From contig CAVOWK010000011.1 in assembly GCA_963700045.1 (NCBI GenBank), positions 1 through 64,000 on the forward strand: a stretch of DNA of 64,000 nt, written 5' to 3'. Source of the DNA: RPQJ01 sp963700045. GTDB lineage: Bacteria; Pseudomonadota; Gammaproteobacteria; Steroidobacterales; Steroidobacteraceae. The notes below the pieces were generated by a model. That model ran no database searches, was not told the DNA's origin, and was given only the letters and a program-made list of their open reading frames with translations. Positions 26,240-34,902 of this stretch are shown here, piece by piece. The stretch's first letter is position 1. Each line of letters begins with the position of its first letter. The translations under genes and the position numbers were made by a program.

Positions 26240-26986
26240 ATGATGTCTCGTCCGGTCATAGCAACGTTCATACTCGTCCTCGCTCAAGCCGTGGCCGGCA
26301 ATGCCGACGCCGATGGGGGGATCCGCCAGGAAACGGTGCAGTTCGCCAAGGGGGCATCGTCGGCCGACGTCAAGGGGCAGCTCAAGGGCGATGCAACAGT
26401 CGATTACGTCGTGCGCGCCGCCGCGGGGCAAACGCTGTCGGTCAAGCTGCGGAAGACCAATGCGCAGAACTACTTCAACGTAATGCCACCCGCCTCGCAG
26501 GGCAGCGCGATGTTCGTGGGCGACACCGGCGAAGACTACTCGGGTCTGTTGCCGGAGGATGGCGACTACACAGTGCGTGTCTACCTGATGCGCCCAGCGG
26601 CGCGGCGCGGTGAGAGCAGCAACTACACTCTTACCGTTGGCGTCAGCGGCAAGGCGCTCACGCCGACTGCAGCCGCCAAGGACGCGCTGATCCCGGGGAC
26701 GCCGTATCACGCGTCCGCGAAGATCAAATGCGTGCCCGCATTTGAAACTACGCCGCGCGAGTGCGATGCGTTCGTGATCCGCCGTGGCTTCGATGGCACG
26801 GCCACGCTCGACATACCCGGCAGTGTCGAGAAGCGCAGTATCCTGTTCGTGCAGGGCAAGCCCACGGCATCGAATGCGATGGCCAGGGATGCGCTGACCT
26901 TTGAGCGCAAGGGCGACGTCACCATCGTAAAGCTGGGTGAGAGCGAGCGCTACGAAATCCCTGATGCCTTGATTGCGGGCGGCTGA
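26240..26986 (+). CDS. Secreted PliG-like / PPC-type protein
   Basis: A 248-residue exported protein with signal MMSRPVIATFILVLAQAVAGNA. The mature part has a bacterial pre-peptidase-like beta-sandwich (VQFAKGASSADVKGQLKGDA, GEDYSGLLPEDGDYTVRVYLMR, SSNYTLTVGVSG) and a second part ending RYEIPDALIAGG. Close relatives are often annotated as inhibitor of g-type lysozyme; that function is not shown here. GAGGGG lies about 10 bases before the start. Confidence 0.65.
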   Translation: MMSRPVIATFILVLAQAVAGNADADGGIRQETVQFAKGASSADVKGQLKGDATVDYVVRAAAGQTLSVKLRKTNAQNYFNVMPPASQGSAMFVGDTGEDYSGLLPEDGDYTVRVYLMRPAARRGESSNYTLTVGVSGKALTPTAAAKDALIPGTPYHASAKIKCVPAFETTPRECDAFVIRRGFDGTATLDIPGSVEKRSILFVQGKPTASNAMARDALTFERKGDVTIVKLGESERYEIPDALIAGG

Positions 26987-27040
26987 CGAACGACGGAAGC
27001 GTGAGCTTGCGTTCCGCTACACTCGCTGCCACTCAAGGAG

Positions 27041-27135
27041 CGACCGCTTGACCGACGCACGTATGTGGACGTCGTGCAGCGCTGCAAGTTGTACGACTTC
27101 GCCAATAAGCAGTGGCTGGACTTCGACGGCAACGG
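27041..27135 (+). pseudogene. Copy of the 3' end of the desaturase gene
   Basis: This roughly 95-bp stretch matches, at about nine bases in ten, the last third of the desaturase coding strand located at 32369-32460 (complement). It would read YVDVVQRCKLYDFANKQWLD then FDGN, against YMDVVQRCKLYDFANHQWLD in the intact gene. One base is missing near its start. It ends abruptly where the TPR-regulator remnant begins. No upstream part of a desaturase is present. Confidence 0.8.
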
Positions 27136-27146
27136 GGTCGGACTAG

Positions 27147-27946
27147 GTGGCGATGGCGAAGCAGGCCGCCAGTCGAGCGCTGGAACTAGATGCCTCGCTT
27201 TCCATACCGTGGGCGGCGCTTGCCAACGCGGCGGCGTACTCTTTCCCCGTCAACTGGACCACCCATCTCACGCGCTACGATCGCGCGCTGGCGGCCGATG
27301 CGCATAACAGCACCGCGTTTCTTTGGCGCGGAATCGCCTGGCGCAACCTGGGAGTCTTCGAGCGCGCTAGCGCGGACTTCGACGGCTGCCTGGCGCAGGA
27401 CCCGCAGTACCGGAATTGCAGGCGCTGGAAGGCGCTCGTGCTGTTGTATCAGGGCAAGACGGCCCGGCGTTGACGTTGTTCCAGCAGGGTGTCGATGTCG
27501 GATTCATCCGCAATCGGGGCAGTGCTTTCGTCGCACCGCTGTTACGTCGTGGTGATCGGGTTGGTGCCGCGCTCCTGTTGCAGGAGCTCGGCGTCAGCCC
27601 GGAGATCGGCTCCATCTTGCTCGCAGCTCTGGAGCATCCTGGCTCAATAGGGCCGGCGGATGTGGCCGTCATCGAGCGCGCGCTGTCGGCTGTGGCAGTA
27701 CCGAATGGCCAGCGCACCTCACTGGCGACCACGCGTTTGTGGCTGGGGCAACAGGATCGGACGGTCGATGCCGACGACTTCTCGATCGATACGCTACCGC
27801 AGCGGGAACTTGGATTTCCCGGATTCCGCAATTCGGCGGGATTCAAGAAGGTGCTGGAGCGGCTCGGTGTGCCTGTCTATTGGCGCAAGCACGGTTACCC
27901 GCCGCAGTGCCGGCCGCTCGGAACCAACGATTACGTTTGTGACTGA
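27147..27946 (+). pseudogene. C-terminal remnant of a TPR-containing regulator, frameshifted
   Basis: Two overlapping frames make one protein tail: AMAKQAASRALELDASLSIP to YRNCRRWKALVLLYQGK, then after a shift near 27445-27470 DGPALTLFQQGVDVGFIRNR to the end. The last segment FKKVLERLGVPVYWRKHGYP followed by PQCRPLGTNDYVCD is typical of winged-helix/TPR or adenylate-cyclase-like regulators. The N-terminal DNA-binding or catalytic part is absent, replaced by the desaturase scrap. Not functional. Confidence 0.72.
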
Positions 27947-28657
27947 CGCGGTTGTACGAGCGGGACAGGCCAGACCGGGCGCACTCCATTCACTGCGTCA
28001 CGGCGTATTCCGGTCCCGGGCGAAGTCGCGCACGATGCGATGCCAGCCGGTGTTCCACACTGCGAGCGATCGCACCTGCCCCCGGCGGGCCGTGCCGTCT
28101 TCGAGACCCGACGCCCGGACCTGGCCGGCACCCGGCCGCCTCATCCAGTCGCCATTGGCGGCAGTGCATGAGCGGTCCTGCACCGTGCGTTCGGAGCCGA
28201 TACGACGGCGCGTATTGAGCATCCAGTCAAGCATCGCGGAAGTCCTCGAACATCTGCAGGATGAAGAGCAGACCCGTGGCCAGCAGGGCGGTGGCGCTGA
28301 AAAAAGCGATGAACGAGGACAGGATGTTCTCCAGAGACGATGAGTGATGCCGACGACCCGCGAGCGGGACGAGCGAACGGCGACGCGCGCCCGCAGGCAC
28401 GCAACGACAAGTAAGAAAATGAAAGCCCGTGCTGCGCAGCCGACGATGCGTTGCGTGCACGACGAGATTCAGTAGACGGGCACGGGGGCCCGATTCGAGA
28501 CGGCGCAGTGAAACCGGCTAACCGTCAATGCTGAACAGCGGCCCGCAGTATACGCCAACGCGACCATGATTGCTGCAAAGCATCATTTCGGCTGATATGT
28601 CGATATCCGCTAGACTTCCGGCAATGCCGGTGCGTTCCTCGCAGCGCATTCAACACG
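27947..28657. other. About 710 bp without a confident gene
   Basis: No convincing gene is seen. On the minus strand a possible small membrane segment (ENILSSFIAFFSATALLATG and LLFILQMFEDFRDA, stop at 28227) overlaps by 8 bp a second short frame (28234-27998, start MLDWMLNTRRRIGSER, with GAGGAC 8 bases upstream). They could be the end and start of a small two-gene unit or decayed sequence. No good start codon exists for the first. Base composition stays high-GC. Confidence 0.3.
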
Positions 28658-29536
28658 ATGCACCGACTCAAGAACTGGCAGCTGTTTGCGATCTGCGTGC
28701 TCACGTGGGGCACGACCTGGTTCGCGATCACTTTCCAGATCGGGCACACCGCGCCCGAGGTCGGCGTGGCGCTGCGCTTCGCATTGGCCGGAACGGTGAT
28801 CCTCGTCCTGTGCGTGTTGCGACGGGAGAGCCTGCGCTTCACTCCGGCCCAGCACGCGGTGTTCGCGTTGCAGGGTGGCTTCATGTACGGCGTGTCGTAC
28901 GTCTGCGTCTACCACGCGGAGCAGCACCTCGTGTCGGGACTGGTGGCGGTGGGCTACTCGGCTTCTCCGCTGGTGGCGGGCCTCGGGGCTCGCGCGCTGT
29001 TCGGCGTCAACCTGAGGCCGCGCTTCATCCTTGGCGGCTTGCTCGGCATCGCCGGCGTCGCGCTGATCTTCTGGCCTGAGTTCGGCAAGGCCACCGGCGA
29101 CCGGAACACGCTGCTCGGGGCGCTGTTCACCGTGGGTTCCGTCTTGCTGTCGACGGTCGGCAGCCTGACGGCCAGTCGCAACCGTGCTCGCGGCCTGCCG
29201 TTCTGGCCGGCGCTGGGATTCGGCATGCTCTATGGAGCCGCCGCGTCTGCGTTGCTTGCGCTGATGCAGGGCCAGAGCTTTGTTCCCCCGGCCATCGCAT
29301 CGTGGTGGCTGGCCTTGTTCTACCTCGCCCTGGCCGGGTCGGTGCTGACGTTTGCCTGCTTCCTCACACTGCAGGAGCGCATTGGGCCGGGTCCCACGGG
29401 AACTATCGGTGTCATGACGCCCCTCCTTGCGCTGGTGGTGTCGATGGCCTTCGAGGGATTCCAGCCGGACGCCCTTACGTTCGTGGGCGCGGCGCTCGCC
29501 GTGGGCGGCAACGTCCTGATGCTGCGGCGGACCTGA
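28658..29536 (+). CDS. EamA-family (DMT superfamily) transporter
   Basis: A 292-residue inner-membrane protein with ten hydrophobic helices in two EamA halves (start MHRLKNWQLFAICVLTWGTT; GTTWFAITFQIG; second half VGSVLLSTVGSLTASRNRAR onward; end FVGAALAVGGNVLMLRRT). Family members export metabolites or amino acids. The substrate is not evident. It converges with the TPP-enzyme gene 12 bp away. Confidence 0.88.
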   Translation: MHRLKNWQLFAICVLTWGTTWFAITFQIGHTAPEVGVALRFALAGTVILVLCVLRRESLRFTPAQHAVFALQGGFMYGVSYVCVYHAEQHLVSGLVAVGYSASPLVAGLGARALFGVNLRPRFILGGLLGIAGVALIFWPEFGKATGDRNTLLGALFTVGSVLLSTVGSLTASRNRARGLPFWPALGFGMLYGAAASALLALMQGQSFVPPAIASWWLALFYLALAGSVLTFACFLTLQERIGPGPTGTIGVMTPLLALVVSMAFEGFQPDALTFVGAALAVGGNVLMLRRT

Positions 29537-29548
29537 CGCGCCGTCCTG

Positions 29549-31093
29549 TCAGATCATCGCCTCGATCAGGCGCGGTCCACGGTGCTTCAGCGCCGAAGAG
29601 TACTGCGCCGCGAATTCCTCGCACGTCGTCGCGCGGCTGGCCTCGACGCCGAGGCCTGCGGCGATTTTCGTCCAGTTCATTTCCGGGTTGTGCAGGTCGA
29701 GCATCGACATCGCGACCGGGCCGCTGCCGGTCGCGCCGACGCGCCCGAGCTCGATGTTGAGAATCGCGTACGAGCGGTTGGCATAGATCACGACCACGAC
29801 GTCGAGCTTTTCACGCGCCATCGTCCAGAGCGCTTGCATCGTATATGCCGCGCCGCCGTCGCCATGCGGACAGATCACCTTGCGCTCTGGCGCAGCGATG
29901 GCCGCGCCGACCGCGAGCGGCAGGCCCTGGCCGATCGAACCGCCGGTCAGGGGCAGGTGCGTGTGTGGCCGGGCCCGCGCCATCGTGGACAGCAGCGGGA
30001 ACGATGCGGTCGCGGATTCATCGGCAAAGATGGCGTTGTCGGGCGTCAGTGCGGCAATCACCTGTGCGACGCCGAGAGCGGTCAACGAGCCGCTCGGCAG
30101 TTCCGGCAGTTGCAGCGGAATCCGCACGGGTGAGCGTGCGGGCGCGCCCAGCGCATCTGCCAGAGCCGCGAGGGCCTGCGCGCCATCCTGGTGAGCATGC
30201 GCGAGGTAGCTGAGGTGCGAACCCTCGGGTGCGCACCAACTCGGCTTGCCGGGATACGCGAAAAACGACACTGGCGGCTTGGCACCGACGAAGATGATCT
30301 GCTCGAACTCCTTCAGGAAGTCGACGATCTGTTCCGCGAAGTAGGGAATGCGCTCCACCGGCACGCGACCAGCACCGAGTTCGGCGTGCGGCGCGAACGT
30401 GTCGCAGAGCAATCGTGCGCCCGTCTTTGCCTGCACGCGACCGGCGGCCTCGAGGCCCGCGCCGTAGAGCGTCGCACCGCGTAACAGCAGCGCGGTCTTC
30501 CTGCCGTTCGACAGCAATCTGGCTGCGGCATCGATCGCAGCCGAACTTACGGGTGTGGGCAGCAGGTCCGGCAGCTTCTGCTCGGCGCGCTGGGCTTCGT
30601 TCCAGGCGGTGTCGGCCGGGAGGATCAGCGTCGACACGCAACCAGGCGCCGAGCGAGCAGCCTGGACCGCCCGCGCGGCATCCGACGCAACGCTGTCAGC
30701 ACTCTTCGATTCGTGGATCCAGGAAGACACCGGGCGCGCAAATCCGACGATGTCGGACGTCAGCGGTGCGTCGTACTGCAGGTGATACGTGGCGTGGTCG
30801 CCGACGATGTTCACGAGCGGCGTGCTGGCGCGACGCGCGTTGTGCAGGTTGGCGAGGCCGTTGGCAAGGCCGGGCCCCAGGTGCAGCAACGTGGCGGCTG
30901 GCTTGCCCGCCACTCGCCCGTAGCCGTCGGCTGCGCCAGTCACCACGCCTTCGAACAGGCACAGCACGGACCGCATCTGCGGCACCGAGTCAAGCGCGGC
31001 GACGAAATGCATCTCCGAAGTGCCGGGGTTGCCGAAGCAGACTTCGACTTCGCAATTGACCAGGGTCTGCAGCAGGGACTGGGCGCCGTTCAT
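29549..31093 (-). CDS. Acetolactate-synthase-like thiamine pyrophosphate enzyme
   Basis: 514 residues in the three-domain ThDP-enzyme order. The N-terminal PYR domain has VCFGNPGTSEMHFVAALDS and the catalytic Glu in CLFEGVVTGAADGYGR; the middle domain is residues about 185-320; the C-terminal PP domain has the ThDP/Mg motif GDGGAAYTMQALWTMAREKL to YANRSYAILN. No regulatory subunit gene lies nearby, and the protein is shorter than IlvB-type synthases, so it is probably not the branched-chain biosynthetic enzyme but a decarboxylase or synthase of unknown substrate. Confidence 0.85.
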   Translation of the reverse strand: MNGAQSLLQTLVNCEVEVCFGNPGTSEMHFVAALDSVPQMRSVLCLFEGVVTGAADGYGRVAGKPAATLLHLGPGLANGLANLHNARRASTPLVNIVGDHATYHLQYDAPLTSDIVGFARPVSSWIHESKSADSVASDAARAVQAARSAPGCVSTLILPADTAWNEAQRAEQKLPDLLPTPVSSAAIDAAARLLSNGRKTALLLRGATLYGAGLEAAGRVQAKTGARLLCDTFAPHAELGAGRVPVERIPYFAEQIVDFLKEFEQIIFVGAKPPVSFFAYPGKPSWCAPEGSHLSYLAHAHQDGAQALAALADALGAPARSPVRIPLQLPELPSGSLTALGVAQVIAALTPDNAIFADESATASFPLLSTMARARPHTHLPLTGGSIGQGLPLAVGAAIAAPERKVICPHGDGGAAYTMQALWTMAREKLDVVVVIYANRSYAILNIELGRVGATGSGPVAMSMLDLHNPEMNWTKIAAGLGVEASRATTCEEFAAQYSSALKHRGPRLIEAMI

Positions 31094-31107
31094 GGTCGTT
31101 CTCCGTA

Positions 31108-31191
31108 TCAGGCCGCCATTCTAGACCCGGCAGCGACCGGGTCGCCCGTGATGCCGAAGACGACCAATGCATCGGGGTATTCGCCGTTCAT
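31108..31191 (-). pseudogene. Possible 5' fragment of glucose-6-phosphate dehydrogenase
   Basis: A 27-codon frame begins ATG at 31191 and reads MNGEYPDALVVFGITGDPVA before stopping at 31108. DALVVFGITGD is the NADP-binding start of Zwf proteins (usually FGITGDLA). Nothing else of zwf follows. It lies in the 120-bp gap between lpxD and the TPP-enzyme gene. The match is short, so this remains a suggestion. Confidence 0.35.
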
Positions 31192-31213
31192 GTCGTCAGC
31201 TACCCGGGTCTGG

Positions 31214-32275
31214 TCACGGCCGTTCCGGCAACTGCAGGTGCTTCAGCACCCGATTGAGGTTCTTGCGGATTTCGGTGAGCTGGCCCAGCGCAGCGAGCGT
31301 CCGCATGAAGTCCTTCATTGGCTGCAGCGGATAGCCGCCGTAGTTGCCCGGTTCGGGCACGTCGCTGGTCACTGTCGAGCGTCCAGCGAGCACGACGTCG
31401 TCCGTCAGCGTGAGGTGTGCCGACACCACGCTGTTGCCGCCGGTCATGAAACGTCGTCCGATCTTCGTCGATCCCGCCATCATGAAACCGGCGGTGTAGA
31501 AGCCATCTTCACCCAGGTCGCAGTTGTGCGCGATGTGGCAGATGTTGTCGAGCTTCGTGCCAGAGCGGATATGGGTCGAAGACAGCGTCGCGCGATCGAT
31601 CGCGCAATTGCTGCCGATCTCCACCTCGTCACCGATGCACACGTTACCCAGGTGCGAGAGCTTCTGCGGCCGCCGGCTCGGGCCAACGGCGTAGCCGAAG
31701 CCGTCGCTGCCGATGCTGGCGTGAGGATGCACCTCGCAGTCTCGTCCGAGCTCGCATCCGGCGCCGACGAAGACGTGCGGATGCAGCAGCGTGTTCGGGC
31801 CGAGGCGCACATCGTTCTCGACGACGACGTGCGAGCCGATGCAGCAGCCGTCGCCGATGACGGCGTTGGCACCGATCACGCAGTACGGTCCGAGGAGCAC
31901 GTCCGCGCCGATCGTGGCAGACGCGTGGACGATGGCCGTGGGGTGACGCTCGCCCCATTGGGTGAAGCGCTCGCGTTTGCGGTCGAAATACTTGAGCAGT
32001 ACCGCCATGCCCATCGACACGGTCTTGACCGAGAAGCAGCAGCCGAATGCGGCGTCCGTTGCGACAAGCTGGTCGGCGATGTCGCGCTGCACGACGAGGA
32101 TGGCGGCGCCACGTTCGCGGGCGGTTGCGAGCTGCGCCTGGTCGCTGACGAAGACGAGGCTGCCGGGACCCGCATCGCACGGCATGTGACAGTCGGTGGC
32201 TGCCGCTTCCCGATTGCCATGCAGGTACGTGAATACGTCCCCATGCCTGCCCTCGACCGTATGTGCATTGAGCAT
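31214..32275 (-). CDS. lpxD: UDP-3-O-acylglucosamine N-acyltransferase (LpxD family)
   Basis: A 353-residue left-handed beta-helix acyltransferase. Hexapeptide repeats run from about residue 110 (ASATIGADVLLGPYCVIGAN, VIGDGCCIGSHVVVEND) to about 290, with the catalytic His region VHPHASIGSDGFGYA and the NIDRA-like CAIDRATLSSTHIRSGTKLD with HIAHNCDLGE. The N-terminal uridine-binding domain is shorter or divergent (VFVSDQAQLATARERGAAIL). LpxD adds the N-linked hydroxyacyl chain to lipid A precursors. Here it stands alone, away from the usual bamA-skp-fabZ-lpxA cluster, next to a fatty acid desaturase, so it may be a second, specialised copy. Confidence 0.85.
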   Translation of the reverse strand: MLNAHTVEGRHGDVFTYLHGNREAAATDCHMPCDAGPGSLVFVSDQAQLATARERGAAILVVQRDIADQLVATDAAFGCCFSVKTVSMGMAVLLKYFDRKRERFTQWGERHPTAIVHASATIGADVLLGPYCVIGANAVIGDGCCIGSHVVVENDVRLGPNTLLHPHVFVGAGCELGRDCEVHPHASIGSDGFGYAVGPSRRPQKLSHLGNVCIGDEVEIGSNCAIDRATLSSTHIRSGTKLDNICHIAHNCDLGEDGFYTAGFMMAGSTKIGRRFMTGGNSVVSAHLTLTDDVVLAGRSTVTSDVPEPGNYGGYPLQPMKDFMRTLAALGQLTEIRKNLNRVLKHLQLPERP

Positions 32276-32330
32276 GGGGATCCCTTCTTGTAATGACGGC
32301 CGGTGCTCTGTGGCCCGGCCGGAAGCGGCC

Positions 32331-33401
32331 TCAGGCGGTCGCGTTCGCCAGGGTGACGCGCGCGGTCACGTTGCCGTCGAAGTCCAGCCACTGGTGATTG
32401 GCGAAGTCGTACAACTTGCAGCGCTGCACGACGTCCATGTACGTGCGTCGGGTCAAGCGGTAGTCGCAGAGATCGGGGAACTTGTCGCGCAGCGCCTGCT
32501 GCGCCTTTCGCAGCGTGAACATCGGGATTCCCGGGTTCAGGTGATGCGCGTTGTGCTCCATGATGTTGTGCATCAGGCGGTCCATGCCCCACGGGAAGCG
32601 CACGCAGGCAGTGGACGTGAGGTAAGCACGGCAGCGCTGCCATTCCTGGCGGTTCTGGAACCAGGCGATACCCGGGTTCGTGTGGTGCAGGTACACGACG
32701 AAGCCGATCACGCCGTTCCACAGCAGAAACGGCACGATGACGGCCAGCGTGACGAGCAGCGCGATCGATTGCTCCGTTGCGGCTGCGGCGTACACGACCA
32801 GGCTGACCCAGACAGCGGCGAACGCCGTGACGAGCAGGCTGTCGAGCTTGTACTTGCGGCGGCTCGAGCCGACTTCCTTCTTGCTGGCGAAGAACAGCTT
32901 TTTCCACCACATTTCGTACACGTAATACGCACCCCAGCCGAGGCCCGACCGGTACAGCCGCTCGAGTGCCCGGCGGTAACCGGGCAGCGCATCGAACTCG
33001 GTCTTGGAGTAGGGCGCCCAGACCTGGTCGCGGCCCTTGAGGTTATTGAAGCCGTGGTGCGCGGTATTGTGTCCCATCTCCCACAGGCTGTATGCGGTCA
33101 TCGACGGCAGAAACGCGATTCGACCGCAGATGGCATTGAGTCGCGAGCTCGAGAAGAAGCTGCCATGGCAGGCGTCGTGGCCGACCAGAAAGAGCCGGAC
33201 GATCGCGAACGTCACGACCAGCGTGCCGAGCAGTTTCAACAGCAGGCTGTCGGCCAGCAGGACGATCGCGGTTCCCGCGCTGAAGAAGGCGATGTCGAGC
33301 AGCAGCACCATGGCTGGCAGCAGGACCTGGGTCTTCGAAGTCTCGAAAGAACACAGCAGGGCCTTGCGGTTCCACGTGTTCGCTGGCGTGCTGGTTTGCA
33401 T
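32331..33401 (-). CDS. Membrane fatty acid desaturase (DesA / delta-12-like type)
   Basis: A 356-residue membrane diiron desaturase starting MQTSTPANTWNRKALL. The three His boxes are GHDACHGSFF (HDxxCH), HNTAHHGFNN (HxxHH) and EHNAHHLNPG (HxxHH), with paired transmembrane helices at about residues 30-75 and 185-240. The long spacing is that of acyl-lipid desaturases rather than acyl-CoA ones, so it is distinct from the desaturase at 3234-4175. It sits 55 bp upstream of lpxD on the same strand. Its 3' end has a broken copy at 27041-27135. Confidence 0.9.
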   Translation of the reverse strand: MQTSTPANTWNRKALLCSFETSKTQVLLPAMVLLLDIAFFSAGTAIVLLADSLLLKLLGTLVVTFAIVRLFLVGHDACHGSFFSSSRLNAICGRIAFLPSMTAYSLWEMGHNTAHHGFNNLKGRDQVWAPYSKTEFDALPGYRRALERLYRSGLGWGAYYVYEMWWKKLFFASKKEVGSSRRKYKLDSLLVTAFAAVWVSLVVYAAAATEQSIALLVTLAVIVPFLLWNGVIGFVVYLHHTNPGIAWFQNRQEWQRCRAYLTSTACVRFPWGMDRLMHNIMEHNAHHLNPGIPMFTLRKAQQALRDKFPDLCDYRLTRRTYMDVVQRCKLYDFANHQWLDFDGNVTARVTLANATA

Positions 33402-33562
33402 GTCGAGGGGCGCCTCGTCGGTCCGTAGGGAGACAGTGCGGACGCGACCGCAAAAGGCAGCGCGCGGTCGCATATTCTACCCCAGGCGGGTCGACATGGC
33501 TTGCCGCGGTGCAATGCACGGTCTGAATCATTCAGGCCGGCGCAGCGAGCAGTTGGCGCACG

Positions 33563-34771
33563 TCAGCGCCCTGGCTTGCCGTCCGTGACGAGACGGTCGT
33601 GACGCCGCAGCACTTCCTGCAGTCGCGCGTGATCGATCGCCACGAGGCGATTGCCGTCGATGCCCGTCATCGTGCGCGCCGCCACCAGGGCGTTGACGAT
33701 GGCTTCTTCCGTTGCGAGCACGGTGGCCTCGAACAGGCCATCGAGCCGGTCGTTCGGAACGAAGGCTGCCTGCTGCAGTCCTTCCGTCGCGGTGGCGGCA
33801 GCCGAGTTCGCCGTGGAGAACGCGAGGAAGATGTCACCCGAGCCGTTGCCCGCCGTGCCGCCGGTGCGCGCGATTCCCATCGCGGCGCGCCGTGCGATGC
33901 GCTTGAGTTGCGTCGGCAGCAGCGGTGCGTCGGTCGCGACGACGACGATGATCGAACCGAGTTCGTTCACCGGACCGCTCTCCTTGGTGAACGGCGCGTC
34001 TTCGGGCCAGTCGCGTCCGATCGGGATGCCGGCCACCTGCAATTGCGAACGGCGGCCGAAGTTCGACTGCACCAGTACCCCGACGGTGTAATCGGCAATG
34101 CCGTGAACCCGCACGCGGCGCGACGACGTGCCCGTACCACCCTTGAACTCGAAGGTGTGCATGCCCGTGCCGCCGCCGACATTGCCTTCGGCAATGGCAC
34201 CACCATGCGCGCCATCCAGTGCGGCAAAGACGTGCTCGCGCTTGACGTGGAACCCGTTGAGGTCGTTGAGGTAGCCGTCCCAGGTCTCCGCCACCACGGG
34301 CAGGCCCCACAGTTGTTCCGTGCCGCCGTTCTGCAGCATCCATGCGATCACAGAATCGCGCACGACGCCGACGCTGTGGGTGTTCGTGATCAGGATCGGG
34401 GTGCCGACGATGCCGGACTCCTCGATCCAGATCGTGCCCGTCATCTCGCCGTTGCCGTTGCCGACCGCGTAGGCGCCGAAGACTCCGCTCAGGTCCTTGC
34501 GGCCGCGTGGCAGCACGGCGGTCACGCCAGTGCGCACCGGCCCCGTGCCGACCTTGAGCGGGCCTTGGCCTTCGATGAGCGTCGTGTAACCGACTTCGAC
34601 ACCCGCGACGTCGGTGATCGCATTGAGCGGCCCGGGCGTGCCCGGAAACGGAATGCCGAGGTCGCGGGCTCGCGGCTCGGCAGCGGAGACTGTGCCCATG
34701 CTGAGGATTGCTCCGAGGAAGGCGACGCGGATGAAGGCGCGCTTGAAGAGTCGAGATTCGTGCGTAGACAT
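33563..34771 (-). CDS. P1 family (DmpA-like) aminopeptidase / beta-peptidyl aminopeptidase
   Basis: About 402 residues. A signal peptide (FIRVAFLGAILSMGTVSAAE) is followed by the family start RARDLGIPFPGTPGPLNAITDVAGVEVG. The self-cleavage site typical of this Ntn-hydrolase family is seen as AGNGSGDIFLAFSTAN, where cleavage before the Ser makes the new N-terminal nucleophile. GGAIAEGNVGGGTGM lies mid-protein. The enzymes remove N-terminal D- or beta-amino acids from peptides. The ATG at 34771 is chosen over a GTG at 34780. Likely periplasmic. Confidence 0.92.
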   Translation of the reverse strand: MSTHESRLFKRAFIRVAFLGAILSMGTVSAAEPRARDLGIPFPGTPGPLNAITDVAGVEVGYTTLIEGQGPLKVGTGPVRTGVTAVLPRGRKDLSGVFGAYAVGNGNGEMTGTIWIEESGIVGTPILITNTHSVGVVRDSVIAWMLQNGGTEQLWGLPVVAETWDGYLNDLNGFHVKREHVFAALDGAHGGAIAEGNVGGGTGMHTFEFKGGTGTSSRRVRVHGIADYTVGVLVQSNFGRRSQLQVAGIPIGRDWPEDAPFTKESGPVNELGSIIVVVATDAPLLPTQLKRIARRAAMGIARTGGTAGNGSGDIFLAFSTANSAAATATEGLQQAAFVPNDRLDGLFEATVLATEEAIVNALVAARTMTGIDGNRLVAIDHARLQEVLRRHDRLVTDGKPGR

Positions 34772-34902
34772 TGGCGTCACCGTTGGGGTTGCCTTGATTT
34801 CCGCGCCAAGAGTGCCGGTAGGATCTATCGGGTATTCTAGCTCTCGTGCATCCAGGACTCACTCGCTCGCGCTGCCAGGGTGGACCCTGCAATACTCGCG
34901 AC

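Noticed and set aside
27998..28460. Two short minus-strand frames with a possible membrane helix
   Set aside because: No good start for the first and no recognisable family for either; noted only as a weak possibility.
29537..29548. Terminator between EamA and the TPP-enzyme gene
   Set aside because: Only a very short imperfect repeat (CTGAC/GTCAG) with no T-run.
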